From Niabella aurantiaca DSM 17617 (GTDB lineage Bacteria; Bacteroidota; Bacteroidia; Chitinophagales; Chitinophagaceae): DNA of 35,121 nt. Below, one piece after another: positions 6,608 through 15,631 of the stretch. A program made the position numbers and the translations under genes. Below the pieces are notes generated by a model, which searched no databases, was not told the origin of the DNA, and saw nothing but the letters and a program-made list of their open reading frames with translations. Where the stretch lies: positions 1-35,121 of the forward strand of contig NZ_KB893636.1 in assembly GCF_000374125.1 (NCBI RefSeq), in the 5' to 3' direction. Positions within the stretch are counted from its first letter, which is position 1. Each line of letters opens with the position of its first letter.

Positions 6608-8671
6608 ATGAGAACGCCATACAAAACCGAAAAAAAGGAGCCCTTCTTTTACAGGAAATTGAAAAGTGCCTGTAAAGCGTTTGTGCCCTGGTTTTTGATA
6701 TTGACGGGGCTGTTCCTGGTATTCCGGCTGCTGGAGACCGGGTATGACAGTTACCTGCACCATGGCAATAAATTTTTCTGGAGTGTGCTTTTTACGGGTC
6801 TGCTAAAGGATCTTGCGTTCTTAACCGGCATCGGGTTCCTGCTTTACCTGCTGTACCTGGTTTGCGGCCTGGCCGGCAGAAAATTTGCCCGCATCGTTTT
6901 TATCATACTGGGCAGTGCAATGTGCCTGGTGCAGCTGGGGCTGGTCCAGTATTTTCAGGCATCGTTTAATTTGCTGGGAGGCGATCTGTGGAGCTATAAG
7001 TTGTCGGACATCCGGCAAACCATTGGAGCCGCCGGTGTCCGCATATGGGTCTTTGTTGTGCTGGCGGCTGCGGCAATACTGATCGTTTGGGGGTTGGCGA
7101 AGCTTCCCCGCAAAATAAGGCTGCCGGACGGGGTCGCCTACCTCGTGGTCCTTTTTCTTTTGGCGGCCATCCCGTTCAGACCGGCATTACGGGCATCCGG
7201 GCTGCAGCCGGGAAACGAGTACGCCAACAACCTTTCCGTAAACAAGTCTTATTACTTCTATGAAGGCACCCTTGATCATTTTCGGCCGCAGGAATTGCTG
7301 ACGGATATCTATAGTGATCGTTATTCGGGGGATTATGAAGAGGGCCCGGCGGCGGCAGACTCCCTGAAGGTATTTAAATATATTGACGAAACGGCCTATC
7401 CCTTCCTGAGAGCTGAAGACACACCGGATGTGCTGTCGCCGTTCTTTAAAAGGACGGACAGTCTCCCGGGTATCGTGATCATTATTGTAGAAGGGCTGGG
7501 CAGCGCGTTTGCGAATAGCGGCGCCCGGCTGGGCAATTTTACCCCGTTTTTGGATTCCCTGTCCCATGCCGGCCTTTATTGGGAAAATTGCCTGAGCACA
7601 TCGGGAAGGACCTTTTCCGTGCTGCCAAGCCTTTTAGGCTCGCTGCCCTTTGCAAAAAATGGTTTTGCAGAGTTGGGCGCGGCCATGCCGCCGCATATAA
7701 GCCTGCTTTCCCTGCTGCAGCATAACGGGTATCATACGGCGTTCTATTATGGCGGCGATGCCCATTTTGACAATATGGATCTTTTTATGCAAAAGAATCA
7801 TATAGGAGTGATCCGGGATATAAAAAGCTTTCCTTCCGGATATACCAGACTGCCGGCCGCCAGCTCGGGATTTTCGTGGGGGTATGGCGATAAAGAATTG
7901 TTCCGGTGGTACCTCGCAGCAGAGGAGCCCGCCTCCCCGGCTCCCCGGTTGTCGGTATTGCTTACCGTAGCCACACATAGCCCGTTTTTAATAAACGACC
8001 AGGAGGCGTACTTCAAAAAGCTGGAGCAGCGGCTGACCGAGCTGCGGCTCCCGGATGCGGAGAAGGAGAATGTGCGGAATTACAAAAATCAATACGCCAG
8101 TATTTTATACGCAGACGATGCATTGCGCGATTTTTTTGCCGCCTGCAGCAGGAAACCCGGCTTCGCAAATACCATCTTCCTGGTTACGGGCGATCACCAG
8201 ATGCCGGAGCTGCCGCTGAACAATAAGATCGATCGTTATCATGTGCCGTTGCTCATCTATTCACCCCTCTTAAGCAGAACGGAAAAATTTTCATCCGTGG
8301 TATCGCACTTTGATATTACACCGTCGCTGCTGGCCTTTCTGAAAGGCAGCTACGGGCTGCAAATACCGTCACTTGTAAGCTGGATAGGATCGGGCCTGGA
8401 CACGGTGCGCACATTCCGCAACGTACATGCATACCCGATGATGCAGGATAAAAATGACCTGATCGATTTTGTGGAAGGAGGCTATATGATCAATGGAAGC
8501 AACCTTTATGAAATGGATCACCGGCTGAATTTGATACCGGCAGATTCCCGGGAAGTAGGAAGCCGGCTCAGCGGTGCTTTTGACCGGTTCCGGGGAAAGA
8601 ACCGGCAGATCATCAATGGTGCGGGATTGATACCGGATTCGATCTACCGGTTGTACACCACCGGAAAATGA
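6608..8671 (+). CDS. LtaS-like membrane phosphotransferase (alkaline phosphatase/sulfatase fold)
   Basis: 687 aa from the ATG at 6608, one base after the glycosyltransferase stop codon. An alternative ATG at 6587 would overlap that gene by 20 bases. The N-terminal 200 residues contain about five membrane helices and the rest is predicted extracytoplasmic. Active-site features of the LtaS/EptA group are visible: metal ligand Glu295 (IIVEGLG), nucleophile Thr335 (SGRTFSVLPS), His457 (TVATHSPF) and Asp529-His530 (VTGDHQMPE). Family members transfer phosphoglycerol or phosphoethanolamine from phospholipid to a glycan or lipid. In this cluster it may decorate the polymer made by the upstream synthase. 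Substrate is unproven; a sulfatase-like hydrolase is the alternative. Confidence 0.8.
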   Translation: MRTPYKTEKKEPFFYRKLKSACKAFVPWFLILTGLFLVFRLLETGYDSYLHHGNKFFWSVLFTGLLKDLAFLTGIGFLLYLLYLVCGLAGRKFARIVFIILGSAMCLVQLGLVQYFQASFNLLGGDLWSYKLSDIRQTIGAAGVRIWVFVVLAAAAILIVWGLAKLPRKIRLPDGVAYLVVLFLLAAIPFRPALRASGLQPGNEYANNLSVNKSYYFYEGTLDHFRPQELLTDIYSDRYSGDYEEGPAAADSLKVFKYIDETAYPFLRAEDTPDVLSPFFKRTDSLPGIVIIIVEGLGSAFANSGARLGNFTPFLDSLSHAGLYWENCLSTSGRTFSVLPSLLGSLPFAKNGFAELGAAMPPHISLLSLLQHNGYHTAFYYGGDAHFDNMDLFMQKNHIGVIRDIKSFPSGYTRLPAASSGFSWGYGDKELFRWYLAAEEPASPAPRLSVLLTVATHSPFLINDQEAYFKKLEQRLTELRLPDAEKENVRNYKNQYASILYADDALRDFFAACSRKPGFANTIFLVTGDHQMPELPLNNKIDRYHVPLLIYSPLLSRTEKFSSVVSHFDITPSLLAFLKGSYGLQIPSLVSWIGSGLDTVRTFRNVHAYPMMQDKNDLIDFVEGGYMINGSNLYEMDHRLNLIPADSREVGSRLSGAFDRFRGKNRQIINGAGLIPDSIYRLYTTGK

Positions 8672-8721
8672 ACCTTCCGCCGGGGGAAGCAACCCGGATT
8701 GAAAATTAAAAATGATCAATT

Positions 8722-9963
8722 ATGCCCATAAAACAGTCTTTGTTGTTGATGTTCCTTTTTATCGGTATCCAGGTCTTTGCCCAGGCGGATACCGCCACAT
8801 CGGATGGCCTGTTCCAGGCAGCACGGCATGCGGCCTTTGAGAATAAAGATTATGCGCTGGCAAAGCGCTATTGCATCAGGGCATTGGACCTGAGCCCGGA
8901 GTATGCGGACGTCCGGGTGTTCCTGGGGCGACTGTACACCTGGGATAAACAGCCGGACAGCGCAAGGGCCTGCTTTGATCGGATCCTGAAGGACGAGCCG
9001 GACTATGAAGATGCGGCCATTGCCTATACCGACCTCGAATACTGGAACGACAATAATGCCGCAGCCCTGGAAAGAGCAAATGCCGGCCTGACCTACCATC
9101 CGGCTTCTGCCGACCTCCTGCTCCGGAAAGCAAAAGTGCTTGCGGCAATGCGCCGCTACGGGGAAGCAGGAAATATTGTGGACACCCTGCTGAAAAAAAA
9201 TAAGAAGAGCCCCGAGGCGCTGGCATTGGGCAACCGCATCAGGGACGAACGGTCCCTGAACCGCATTGGCATCTCCTATGATTATGTCCATTTTGACCGG
9301 CAGTTTGACCACCCCTGGCACCTGGCCAGCTTTGACTACGGGCGGCGTACCGGGATTGGAACGGTGATCGGACGGGTGAACTATGCCAACCGGTTCCGCA
9401 ACAGCGGGGTACAATTTGAAGTGGATGCCTATCCGCGGATCTCAAAGACCTTTTATTTGTATGTAAACGCGGGTTACTCCAACAATGTGGGTGTTTTTCC
9501 CAAATGGCGCGCGGGTCTTTCTGTATATGCAAATCTGCCCAGGAGTTTTGAGGCAGAGCTGGGCATCCGGCATCTTTATTTTACTACAACGACAAATATC
9601 TATACGGCTTACATCGGTAAATATTACAGCAGCTTTCTGTTTGGTGCCCGTGCCTATTTTGTGCCCTCCAAAACCAGCAAAAGCTCGGCGTCCTATAACC
9701 TGCTTGGCCGCTACTATTTTGGGAGTGCGGATGATTTTATCGGGCTGAACCTGGGCACGGGCATTTCACCGGATGAGCGGTATCTGAACCCGCAGCTGAA
9801 TGCCGCATACCCGCTGAAAACCTATAAGGCGACCCTCGATCTCCGGCATGCGTTCCAATTGAATATCGTTTCCCTGAGCGCTTCTCTTATCAACCAGGAA
9901 TACATGCCGGACACAAGGGGAAACCAGATCCAGGCCGGTATCGGGTACATCCGGCGCTTTTAA
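8722..9963 (+). CDS. TPR protein with C-terminal YaiO-type outer-membrane beta-barrel
   Basis: 413 aa. A signal peptide (MPIKQSLLLMFLFIGIQVFA, cut before QAD) is followed by TPR-like helices at about 30-170 (ALDLSPEYADVRVFLGRLYT; ILKDEPDYEDAAIAYTDLEY). Then comes a domain of alternating strands from about 175 to the C-terminal GIGYIRRF, ending in an aromatic residue as outer-membrane barrels do. The TPR-plus-barrel plan matches YaiO-type proteins and is analogous to PgaA, BcsC and PelB exporters of synthase-made polysaccharides. Following the synthase and phosphotransferase genes, it is the likely outer-membrane export port. The barrel is smaller than that of PgaA, so a role as a sensor or anchor is possible. 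Confidence 0.78.
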   Translation: MPIKQSLLLMFLFIGIQVFAQADTATSDGLFQAARHAAFENKDYALAKRYCIRALDLSPEYADVRVFLGRLYTWDKQPDSARACFDRILKDEPDYEDAAIAYTDLEYWNDNNAAALERANAGLTYHPASADLLLRKAKVLAAMRRYGEAGNIVDTLLKKNKKSPEALALGNRIRDERSLNRIGISYDYVHFDRQFDHPWHLASFDYGRRTGIGTVIGRVNYANRFRNSGVQFEVDAYPRISKTFYLYVNAGYSNNVGVFPKWRAGLSVYANLPRSFEAELGIRHLYFTTTTNIYTAYIGKYYSSFLFGARAYFVPSKTSKSSASYNLLGRYYFGSADDFIGLNLGTGISPDERYLNPQLNAAYPLKTYKATLDLRHAFQLNIVSLSASLINQEYMPDTRGNQIQAGIGYIRRF

Positions 9964-9975
9964 AAAGAATCAGCT

Positions 9976-11148
9976 ATGAAATGGAACCGCAGGTATGCAT
10001 ATTTTTTCCCCTGGGTATTGCTCCTCATTCCCCTCCTGATGTGGGTGCTGTGGCTGCTGACCCCCAAAAAACGGCTGGTGGTGGCCATTGTTGATAAAAC
10101 AGCGCTTACCACAGAGGGTCAGGAACATATTTCGCTGACATGGATCCTGAACCATTACCGGTTTACAAAGAACGCCCGCCAGCGGTATGATGTAGGCCGT
10201 GACTATTTTGGTTTTTTTCCAAAGGAAAATGAAAAGTTCCGTCTGAAGGGGCTGGAACGGTTTGATGAACCGCTTTTGAATAAACTGAGCACGGATGCGG
10301 ATCTGGTTTATTATACCGACACTTATGGGATCTTTTCAAACGAATGGTACCGCAAGAAGAACATTACCGAGCGCTCCGGTACCATCTACGGGGGGCTGAG
10401 CGCCCAGGATATAGCGTTCATGGAAAAAATGAAGCAGAAACGGAAGCTGGTCATGGCCGAATTCAATACCATTGGCTCGCCGTCTGCAATGACCGAACGG
10501 TACCACTTTGAGCAGCTGTTCGGTCTGAAATGGACGGGGTGGATCGGAAAATATTTCAGTCTGCTGGATACCGCCGCCAATAAAGACATTCCCCGCTGGC
10601 TCATTCATGGATATATGAGCCGGCATAACAATAGCTGGCCGTTTACAAAGGAAGGAATTGTTTTTGTAGGGGAAGACAATACCATTGTAGTGCTGGAAGC
10701 CGGTAAAGATCTTGAAGCAGCGGTACCTTATATTGTTACCGAAAGCGCATTCAGGGACTATTATGATTTACCCGAACGGGTCAACTATTCCTATTGGTTT
10801 GATATTGTGGTTCCGGATACGGCCATCAACAGGGTCCAGGCGCGGTTTTCCATTGATCTTACTGCAACAGGGCAAAAAGAACTCGCCCGGTATGGGATTC
10901 CCGCAACCTTCCCTGCGGTGCAGGCGCATGTAGGGAAGGATTACCAGTTCTGGTATTTCTCGGGTGATTTTTGTGATAACCCCATCTCGTTCAATACCTC
11001 CTATTTTAAAGGGATCGAGCTGTTCAGATTCTTATTTATGAACCGGCTGGACAAGACCCAGCGGAAGAGTTTCTTCTGGAGTTTTTACCGGCCGCTGGTG
11101 AGCACGATCCTGAAGGATTATTACGCCGGAAAAAGCAAACGGCGCTGA
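9976..11148 (+). CDS. Uncharacterised membrane-anchored periplasmic protein
   Basis: I do not recognise a named family. The 390-aa protein has one N-terminal membrane helix (about 9-29, YFFPWVLLLIPLLMWVLWLL) and a large domain that should be periplasmic. The segment LVVAIVDKTALT, the strand-turn ADLVYYTDTYGIF (108-120), GGLSAQDIAFMEKMKQ (139-154) and LVMAEFNTIGSPS (158-170) resemble a Rossmann/ThuA or glutamine-amidotransferase-like fold. No nucleophilic cysteine is seen at the expected place. It lies 12 bases after the YaiO-type gene, so it belongs to the cluster and probably acts on, or senses, the exported polymer. That function is inferred from position only. Confidence 0.7.
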   Translation: MKWNRRYAYFFPWVLLLIPLLMWVLWLLTPKKRLVVAIVDKTALTTEGQEHISLTWILNHYRFTKNARQRYDVGRDYFGFFPKENEKFRLKGLERFDEPLLNKLSTDADLVYYTDTYGIFSNEWYRKKNITERSGTIYGGLSAQDIAFMEKMKQKRKLVMAEFNTIGSPSAMTERYHFEQLFGLKWTGWIGKYFSLLDTAANKDIPRWLIHGYMSRHNNSWPFTKEGIVFVGEDNTIVVLEAGKDLEAAVPYIVTESAFRDYYDLPERVNYSYWFDIVVPDTAINRVQARFSIDLTATGQKELARYGIPATFPAVQAHVGKDYQFWYFSGDFCDNPISFNTSYFKGIELFRFLFMNRLDKTQRKSFFWSFYRPLVSTILKDYYAGKSKRR

Positions 11149-11165
11149 CCAGAGAAACAACGGGT

Positions 11166-12107
11166 CTACTTTTTCAAACGGTACCAGGATTGTATATGAT
11201 GCACCGATACGCCATAGTTCATGTTGCCGCAAAGCGTGCCCAGCTTTTGCAGTTCGCCGTACAGATAGGCTTTGCCTTCTTCCACATAGGTAACCGCGTC
11301 GCCTTCCTTTGATGCGGCGGTTTCTGCTCCTAAAAAGAGCTGCTTGTTTTGGGATGCGGCAAAGGCGAGCTCCTCTTTTGATACCGCGTACATCCCTGCT
11401 GCCGTATCGCGGTACGACATAATGAAGACACGGGCAGCCGTGCTGATCACCGCTTCGTACAACCGGCGTTTTTCACCTTTATACATCACCTCGTCATCCA
11501 TCCAGAAGGGAATGTCAAAATCGATGGTTCCCGTACCGGCATATTGATCGCAAGCCCAGACCACAAAATCGATGTACTGTTGCAGGATCGCTGCGCGCTG
11601 TTGGCGGAACTCCGGGTCCTGTTGCGGTTCCACATCCAGGTGAATGCCGGAAAACCGGCGGGTACTGCTTACCGAATGCTGGTATTGGGTGTATCGATTC
11701 ATGAGACTGATAAAACCGCTGCGGTCATGGATCCATTGATAACTTCCTGCAAGGAGGAAGACCTTGATGCCTTTGCTGCCGGCGTTTTCGATAAACGCGC
11801 CGGTGGCTTCTGAAAAGTCAACCGTATAAAAATAGATCTCGGTAATGCCGTTTTGATGGGCGAAATCCAAATATTGATCCTGGTACCGCTTGCTGGTGCT
11901 CCACCACCAGGTACCCAGCGGCACCGTTCCGGTCGCAATAACGGGATTGTCTTTGCCCTTGGAAAGGGTTTTGCCGGCGCTGCTCCGGGCGGCGGACCTG
12001 TCGGCTACCTGCCAGGAAGGCTTGGTACAGCCTGTTAAAACAAGGGCAGCAAGCAGGCAGCAGCGGATGCGGCGGGTTGCCGCTTTTGGGATCTGGTTTT
12101 GATACAT
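11166..12107 (-). CDS. Lipoprotein with TIM-barrel glycoside hydrolase-like domain
   Basis: 313 aa with a lipoprotein signal (LLAALVLTGC, lipidated Cys27), so it is membrane-anchored outside the cytoplasm. The domain from about residue 60 looks like a beta/alpha barrel: GTWWWS (66-70), GITEIYFYTV, KVFLLAGS, then FSGIHLDVEPQ (152-162) with acidic Asp158 and Glu160 at a strand end, IDFDIPFW, FIMSYRD and LGAET. This layout is reminiscent of hydrolases of bacterial exopolysaccharides. Its stop codon is only 17 bases from the end of the convergent polysaccharide-like cluster. I infer a role in trimming or releasing that polymer; the enzyme family and activity are not established. Confidence 0.65.
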   Translation of the reverse strand: MYQNQIPKAATRRIRCCLLAALVLTGCTKPSWQVADRSAARSSAGKTLSKGKDNPVIATGTVPLGTWWWSTSKRYQDQYLDFAHQNGITEIYFYTVDFSEATGAFIENAGSKGIKVFLLAGSYQWIHDRSGFISLMNRYTQYQHSVSSTRRFSGIHLDVEPQQDPEFRQQRAAILQQYIDFVVWACDQYAGTGTIDFDIPFWMDDEVMYKGEKRRLYEAVISTAARVFIMSYRDTAAGMYAVSKEELAFAASQNKQLFLGAETAASKEGDAVTYVEEGKAYLYGELQKLGTLCGNMNYGVSVHHIQSWYRLKK

Positions 12108-12165
12108 AAAGATGCGGTTGAAAATGATGTCATCGTTCCGTTTTTCTTTTGCTGCTGTGGCCGGA

Positions 12166-12651
12166 TCAGAGCGCTTTCAGCATCCATATGGTGCAACCCG
12201 TATGCCCGGAATTGCCCAGCGGATGATCCAGTTTTTTAAACCCCAGCTTCTCATACATCCCCACTGCGGTGGCAAACTGGGGTAGGCTCTCAAGGTATAT
12301 TTCTTTACAATTTAAAGCCCGCGCAGATTCCATGCATTTCCGGAACAGCGCCGCTCCAACACCTTTGCCCCTGGCGGAGTCTGACAGATAGAACTTGACC
12401 AGCTCAATACAGCCCTCCGGCAGGCCGTCCGTTGGATAAATGCCACAGCAACCCAGCAGTATGCCGTCCTGTTCTGCCACCCACAAGCGGGAGCCTGCTG
12501 CTTCAAAAAGGCCGGAAAGACGGTCGGTTGCCGGATCCTCAAAAACAGTATTCCGGGTAGGAGCGCTGAACTCCACAAAGGCGGCGCGAACGATCTTTGC
12601 AAGCGCCCCGTTGTCGGTTTCCGTAACGGGTCTGATGGTAACCATACTCAT
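12166..12651 (-). CDS. GNAT-family N-acetyltransferase
   Basis: 161 aa from the ATG at 12651. The open frame extends 42 codons further upstream, but those codons lack family character and cross a promoter element at 12656-12663, so the shorter form is preferred; ATG 12645 is also possible. The acetyl-CoA-binding motif A is VKFYLSDSARGKGVGAALF, with the pyrophosphate loop Arg94-Gly-Lys-Gly-Val-Gly99. Motif B follows at EIYLES and YEKLGFKK. It transfers an acetyl group from acetyl-CoA to an unknown amine. It is the next gene downstream of the lptD-like gene, whose stop codon lies 106 bases upstream of this start. Confidence 0.85.
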   Translation of the reverse strand: MSMVTIRPVTETDNGALAKIVRAAFVEFSAPTRNTVFEDPATDRLSGLFEAAGSRLWVAEQDGILLGCCGIYPTDGLPEGCIELVKFYLSDSARGKGVGAALFRKCMESARALNCKEIYLESLPQFATAVGMYEKLGFKKLDHPLGNSGHTGCTIWMLKAL

Positions 12652-12655
12652 GATA

Positions 12656-12663
12656 CAAAGGTA
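12656..12663 (-). promoter_or_regulatory. -7 promoter element TACCTTTG of the GNAT gene
   Basis: Exact TAnnTTTG match ending only four bases before the ATG at 12651. Transcription would begin at or just beyond the start codon, implying a leaderless message or use of the ATG at 12645. Confidence 0.5.
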
Positions 12664-12757
12664 TTGTTTTGCAGATGGAAGAACCGGGAGCCGCCGGCAG
12701 GAGACCCCCGTCTGTGGTATTGAAAAAAGATAGAGTGGAGCAACAGCCGCCGCCGGA

Positions 12758-15631
12758 TCAATAACGCGGTCCGCCATTAAAGAACGAACGGTTCCGGTTG
12801 ATCTTCAGATCCTGCAGCATTCCCGATTTGGGGCTGATGGTAAAGTTGTAATATTTATAAATACCCACGGGCGAAACACTGGCCGAAAGCTGCCAGCAAT
12901 GCAGGTCTCTCGAAATGGTAAACCCTACGGTCTGGATCTGCTTTGTCTTAAAATCGTAAGCGCCATTCACGCTGAAGTTCCATTTAGGGGTCAGGTTAAA
13001 GCTCCCGTTAAAATTGGTGCTGGAGTTAATACCGTTTCCGGCATATGCACCCGAAGTTCTGGTGGGTCTGCTGTATGTGAGCGAATAGGAAAGATTGATG
13101 GACCAGGGGGTATTGAAATCAACGAATTCGGCAGGGTTCTGACGCATGTATTCCAGCAGCCGCTGCTGGTCGCCCTGGAGCATGGGATCATTCATTTGCT
13201 GGTTCAATGCTTCCTCCCGCTGCTTGGCCTTATTAGCGTCCTTCGGCTTGCTCTGGAAACTGGTGCTCATCGTAATGCTGGCATTGGTCAGCGTACCGAT
13301 GTTAAAGCGCCGGCCCTGCCAGGCATATTCGCTGAACTTGGGAATCCCGTTGGCATCGAGCTTATAAGGCATGATGGTACCATTGGCGCTGATATTGATC
13401 TTTTCAAAGAGGTTGGTCCTGAAGTATAGGTTGAAAGGAGCAAGCCTGGGACTAAGAGAATCTGCAAACAGGTTATACGAGGAGGTAATGCCAAAACCTT
13501 CGATCAGGCGTATTTTTTTAAACCCGTTCTCGTCAACTCCGCTCTCGGTTTCGCTGTCGGTACTGTCTGCTTCGGCTTTCTTTTTTTTCTTGGCCTTAAC
13601 TTTCATTTCCAGGTTATTATCGATCCCGAAATTGACGCCTCCGAACCGCCGGGGCTGGTAAGTAGGCAGCGGAGAGGAGTACAGACCTGCCAGCCGGTCG
13701 TAATAGACCGTGGATATCGTAGTATCTGTGCGGACGGTCACCGGCTGAAAGTTGTCCTTGTTGATGTCCGGTGTATAGTTGAGCGATATAGTGGGTCGGA
13801 TCACGTGCCGGATCCCCTGCACCCGCTTATTGCGGAACTGGTAGGTACCATAGAGTGCGGTATTCAGGCTTACACCCATGCTCATCTGTTTGCGCAACCC
13901 GATGCCGCGGTTCATTTTTGCGATGACGGTATCATAAACCACCGTTTGTCCGAATTCGTTCACCATTTCCCTGCTTTCTACGGAGTAATCCGCAATCCGG
14001 CTTACCATGTTCTGCGAATAGGAAATGGAAGGAGAGATCATTACCGCTCCACCCAGGATGGGGGGTAGTGAAAGCGAGATGGGGATGCTTTGGTTCGCGT
14101 TCCACTGCAGTGTGTCCCACATGCGTTCAAATGCATTTTTATAAAGGCTCAGCCCCTTGAGGGAATCTTTTTGCCGGTCGGCATATTCATAATACGACAT
14201 TGAGTTCTGAAAACCCGTCTGGAACCCGATGCCCAGCTGTTCGTACCACTTCCGGGAGCCCGCAGCATTCTTTTTCTGGAAAGGGTAAATGGTATTTACC
14301 GTAAATGCCATGTTGGGGAAATTAAAGGTCACCAGCCTTGCCGCATTGTTCTGGTTATGATTAAAGCTTGCCGTAAAGTTAAAAGGCTTGTCCTGCCAGG
14401 TTTTGGCATAGGTAATGGAAGAACCGGCCGTGTTGTTGGCCATATTCAGCAGGTTACTGTTGGGAACATTTTCATTGTACCGGGTGGAGCTCATGTTCAC
14501 ATTTGCGGAAAAGCTGACCCCGGGCCGGGAGCGAGAGTCCGATGAATGCGCCCAGTTAAGCGTATAGGTGCTTACTTTTGAAAAATCCGGATCGCCTTTG
14601 AAATTGCGTCTTGTGCGCTGCAGGCCAAAGTTCATGGACCCCTGGTATTTATATATCTTCCGGTAAGTAGGCTGTACGTTAAACATCCAGCTGCCATAAG
14701 AATAGATGTTCCCATACGCCTGCACATCCCAGTGGTCATTGATCACCTGGTAATACCCCATACGGGAGAGGCCCAGCCCCATTTGATCATTGCGCTCGAA
14801 TGAGGGCGACATCATACCCGAATGGCGGCCCTGGTATAACGGATAAATTCCAAAAGGAAGGTAGATGGGCACCGGCACCGAGTCAAATTCAGGTCGTACG
14901 GATCCGGTAACCGCTAATTTTTTGTTAATGATTTTTGCGCGCCGTGCCCGGAAGCCGAAATGCGGATGATCCAGGTTGCAGGTGGTAAAAAAAGTGCCCT
15001 GCCCGTACATGGTACGTGCATCGATCTTTTTTGCGATCTCGGAATGGACATACATTTCTCCTTGCTGGGTAATGGTACCCTTGGTAATGCCCTGCTGGGT
15101 TTTGATATTGTATTCCATCCCCTCGCTTTTGTACTCCTCCTGGCCCTGCTTCATTTCCGCATAGTCCGCTATTTCACCGGTGCTGTCCCTGCCGGCTTTT
15201 GCGGTAACAATATGATTTTCCTGGTCAATGCCAATCTCCGGCGCCGTAAGGGTCAGATCCTGGTATTCTGTTTTTGCTTTTCCGTAAAGGTTGATCTTTT
15301 TTGAATCCAGGAAGCCTACGATGGAGTCCTGCCCTGAATATTTTACCGGTCCGGAAAGCGTGTCTTTCGAAATTTTGAGCCGGAAGGTATCGGTTTTTGC
15401 CCGGGCGCCCGTATCTGTTGCCAGTTTGGAAGAATCGGCTATCTTTAGGCTGTCTTTTACCGGAAGGGTATCTTTTATGGATTTTTGCGGAACGGTGTCT
15501 TTTTGGAAAATACCTGCTTTTGCACCCGTTGATGCCCGGGCGGTAAAAGCAGCCACATCTTTTTCACCAGCCATCAGGATCATAGCTGTTAGAAAAGGAA
15601 CAACAAAATAAATTCTTTTAAATTTGCGCAT
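12758..15631 (-). CDS. lptD: LptD-like LPS-assembly outer-membrane protein
   Basis: 957 aa. A signal-like N-terminus (KRIYFVVPFLTAMILMAG) is followed by a Lys/Asp/Thr-rich linker. An OstA/LptA-like domain follows (about 105-215; GKAKTEYQDLTLTAPEIGID, MYVHSEIAKKI), then a long barrel domain with the conserved LptD-type stretch VPIYLPFGIYPLYQGRHSGM and many alternating strands. This is the Bacteroidota form of the protein that inserts lipopolysaccharide in the outer leaflet with LptE. A Lys-rich acidic insertion (KKKKKAEADSTDSETES) sits within the barrel region, probably in a loop. It is divergent from the amidase gene; the OstA-like gene at 17892 is close by, consistent with an envelope cluster. 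The gene symbol is by analogy. Confidence 0.85.
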   Translation of the reverse strand: MRKFKRIYFVVPFLTAMILMAGEKDVAAFTARASTGAKAGIFQKDTVPQKSIKDTLPVKDSLKIADSSKLATDTGARAKTDTFRLKISKDTLSGPVKYSGQDSIVGFLDSKKINLYGKAKTEYQDLTLTAPEIGIDQENHIVTAKAGRDSTGEIADYAEMKQGQEEYKSEGMEYNIKTQQGITKGTITQQGEMYVHSEIAKKIDARTMYGQGTFFTTCNLDHPHFGFRARRAKIINKKLAVTGSVRPEFDSVPVPIYLPFGIYPLYQGRHSGMMSPSFERNDQMGLGLSRMGYYQVINDHWDVQAYGNIYSYGSWMFNVQPTYRKIYKYQGSMNFGLQRTRRNFKGDPDFSKVSTYTLNWAHSSDSRSRPGVSFSANVNMSSTRYNENVPNSNLLNMANNTAGSSITYAKTWQDKPFNFTASFNHNQNNAARLVTFNFPNMAFTVNTIYPFQKKNAAGSRKWYEQLGIGFQTGFQNSMSYYEYADRQKDSLKGLSLYKNAFERMWDTLQWNANQSIPISLSLPPILGGAVMISPSISYSQNMVSRIADYSVESREMVNEFGQTVVYDTVIAKMNRGIGLRKQMSMGVSLNTALYGTYQFRNKRVQGIRHVIRPTISLNYTPDINKDNFQPVTVRTDTTISTVYYDRLAGLYSSPLPTYQPRRFGGVNFGIDNNLEMKVKAKKKKKAEADSTDSETESGVDENGFKKIRLIEGFGITSSYNLFADSLSPRLAPFNLYFRTNLFEKINISANGTIMPYKLDANGIPKFSEYAWQGRRFNIGTLTNASITMSTSFQSKPKDANKAKQREEALNQQMNDPMLQGDQQRLLEYMRQNPAEFVDFNTPWSINLSYSLTYSRPTRTSGAYAGNGINSSTNFNGSFNLTPKWNFSVNGAYDFKTKQIQTVGFTISRDLHCWQLSASVSPVGIYKYYNFTISPKSGMLQDLKINRNRSFFNGGPRY

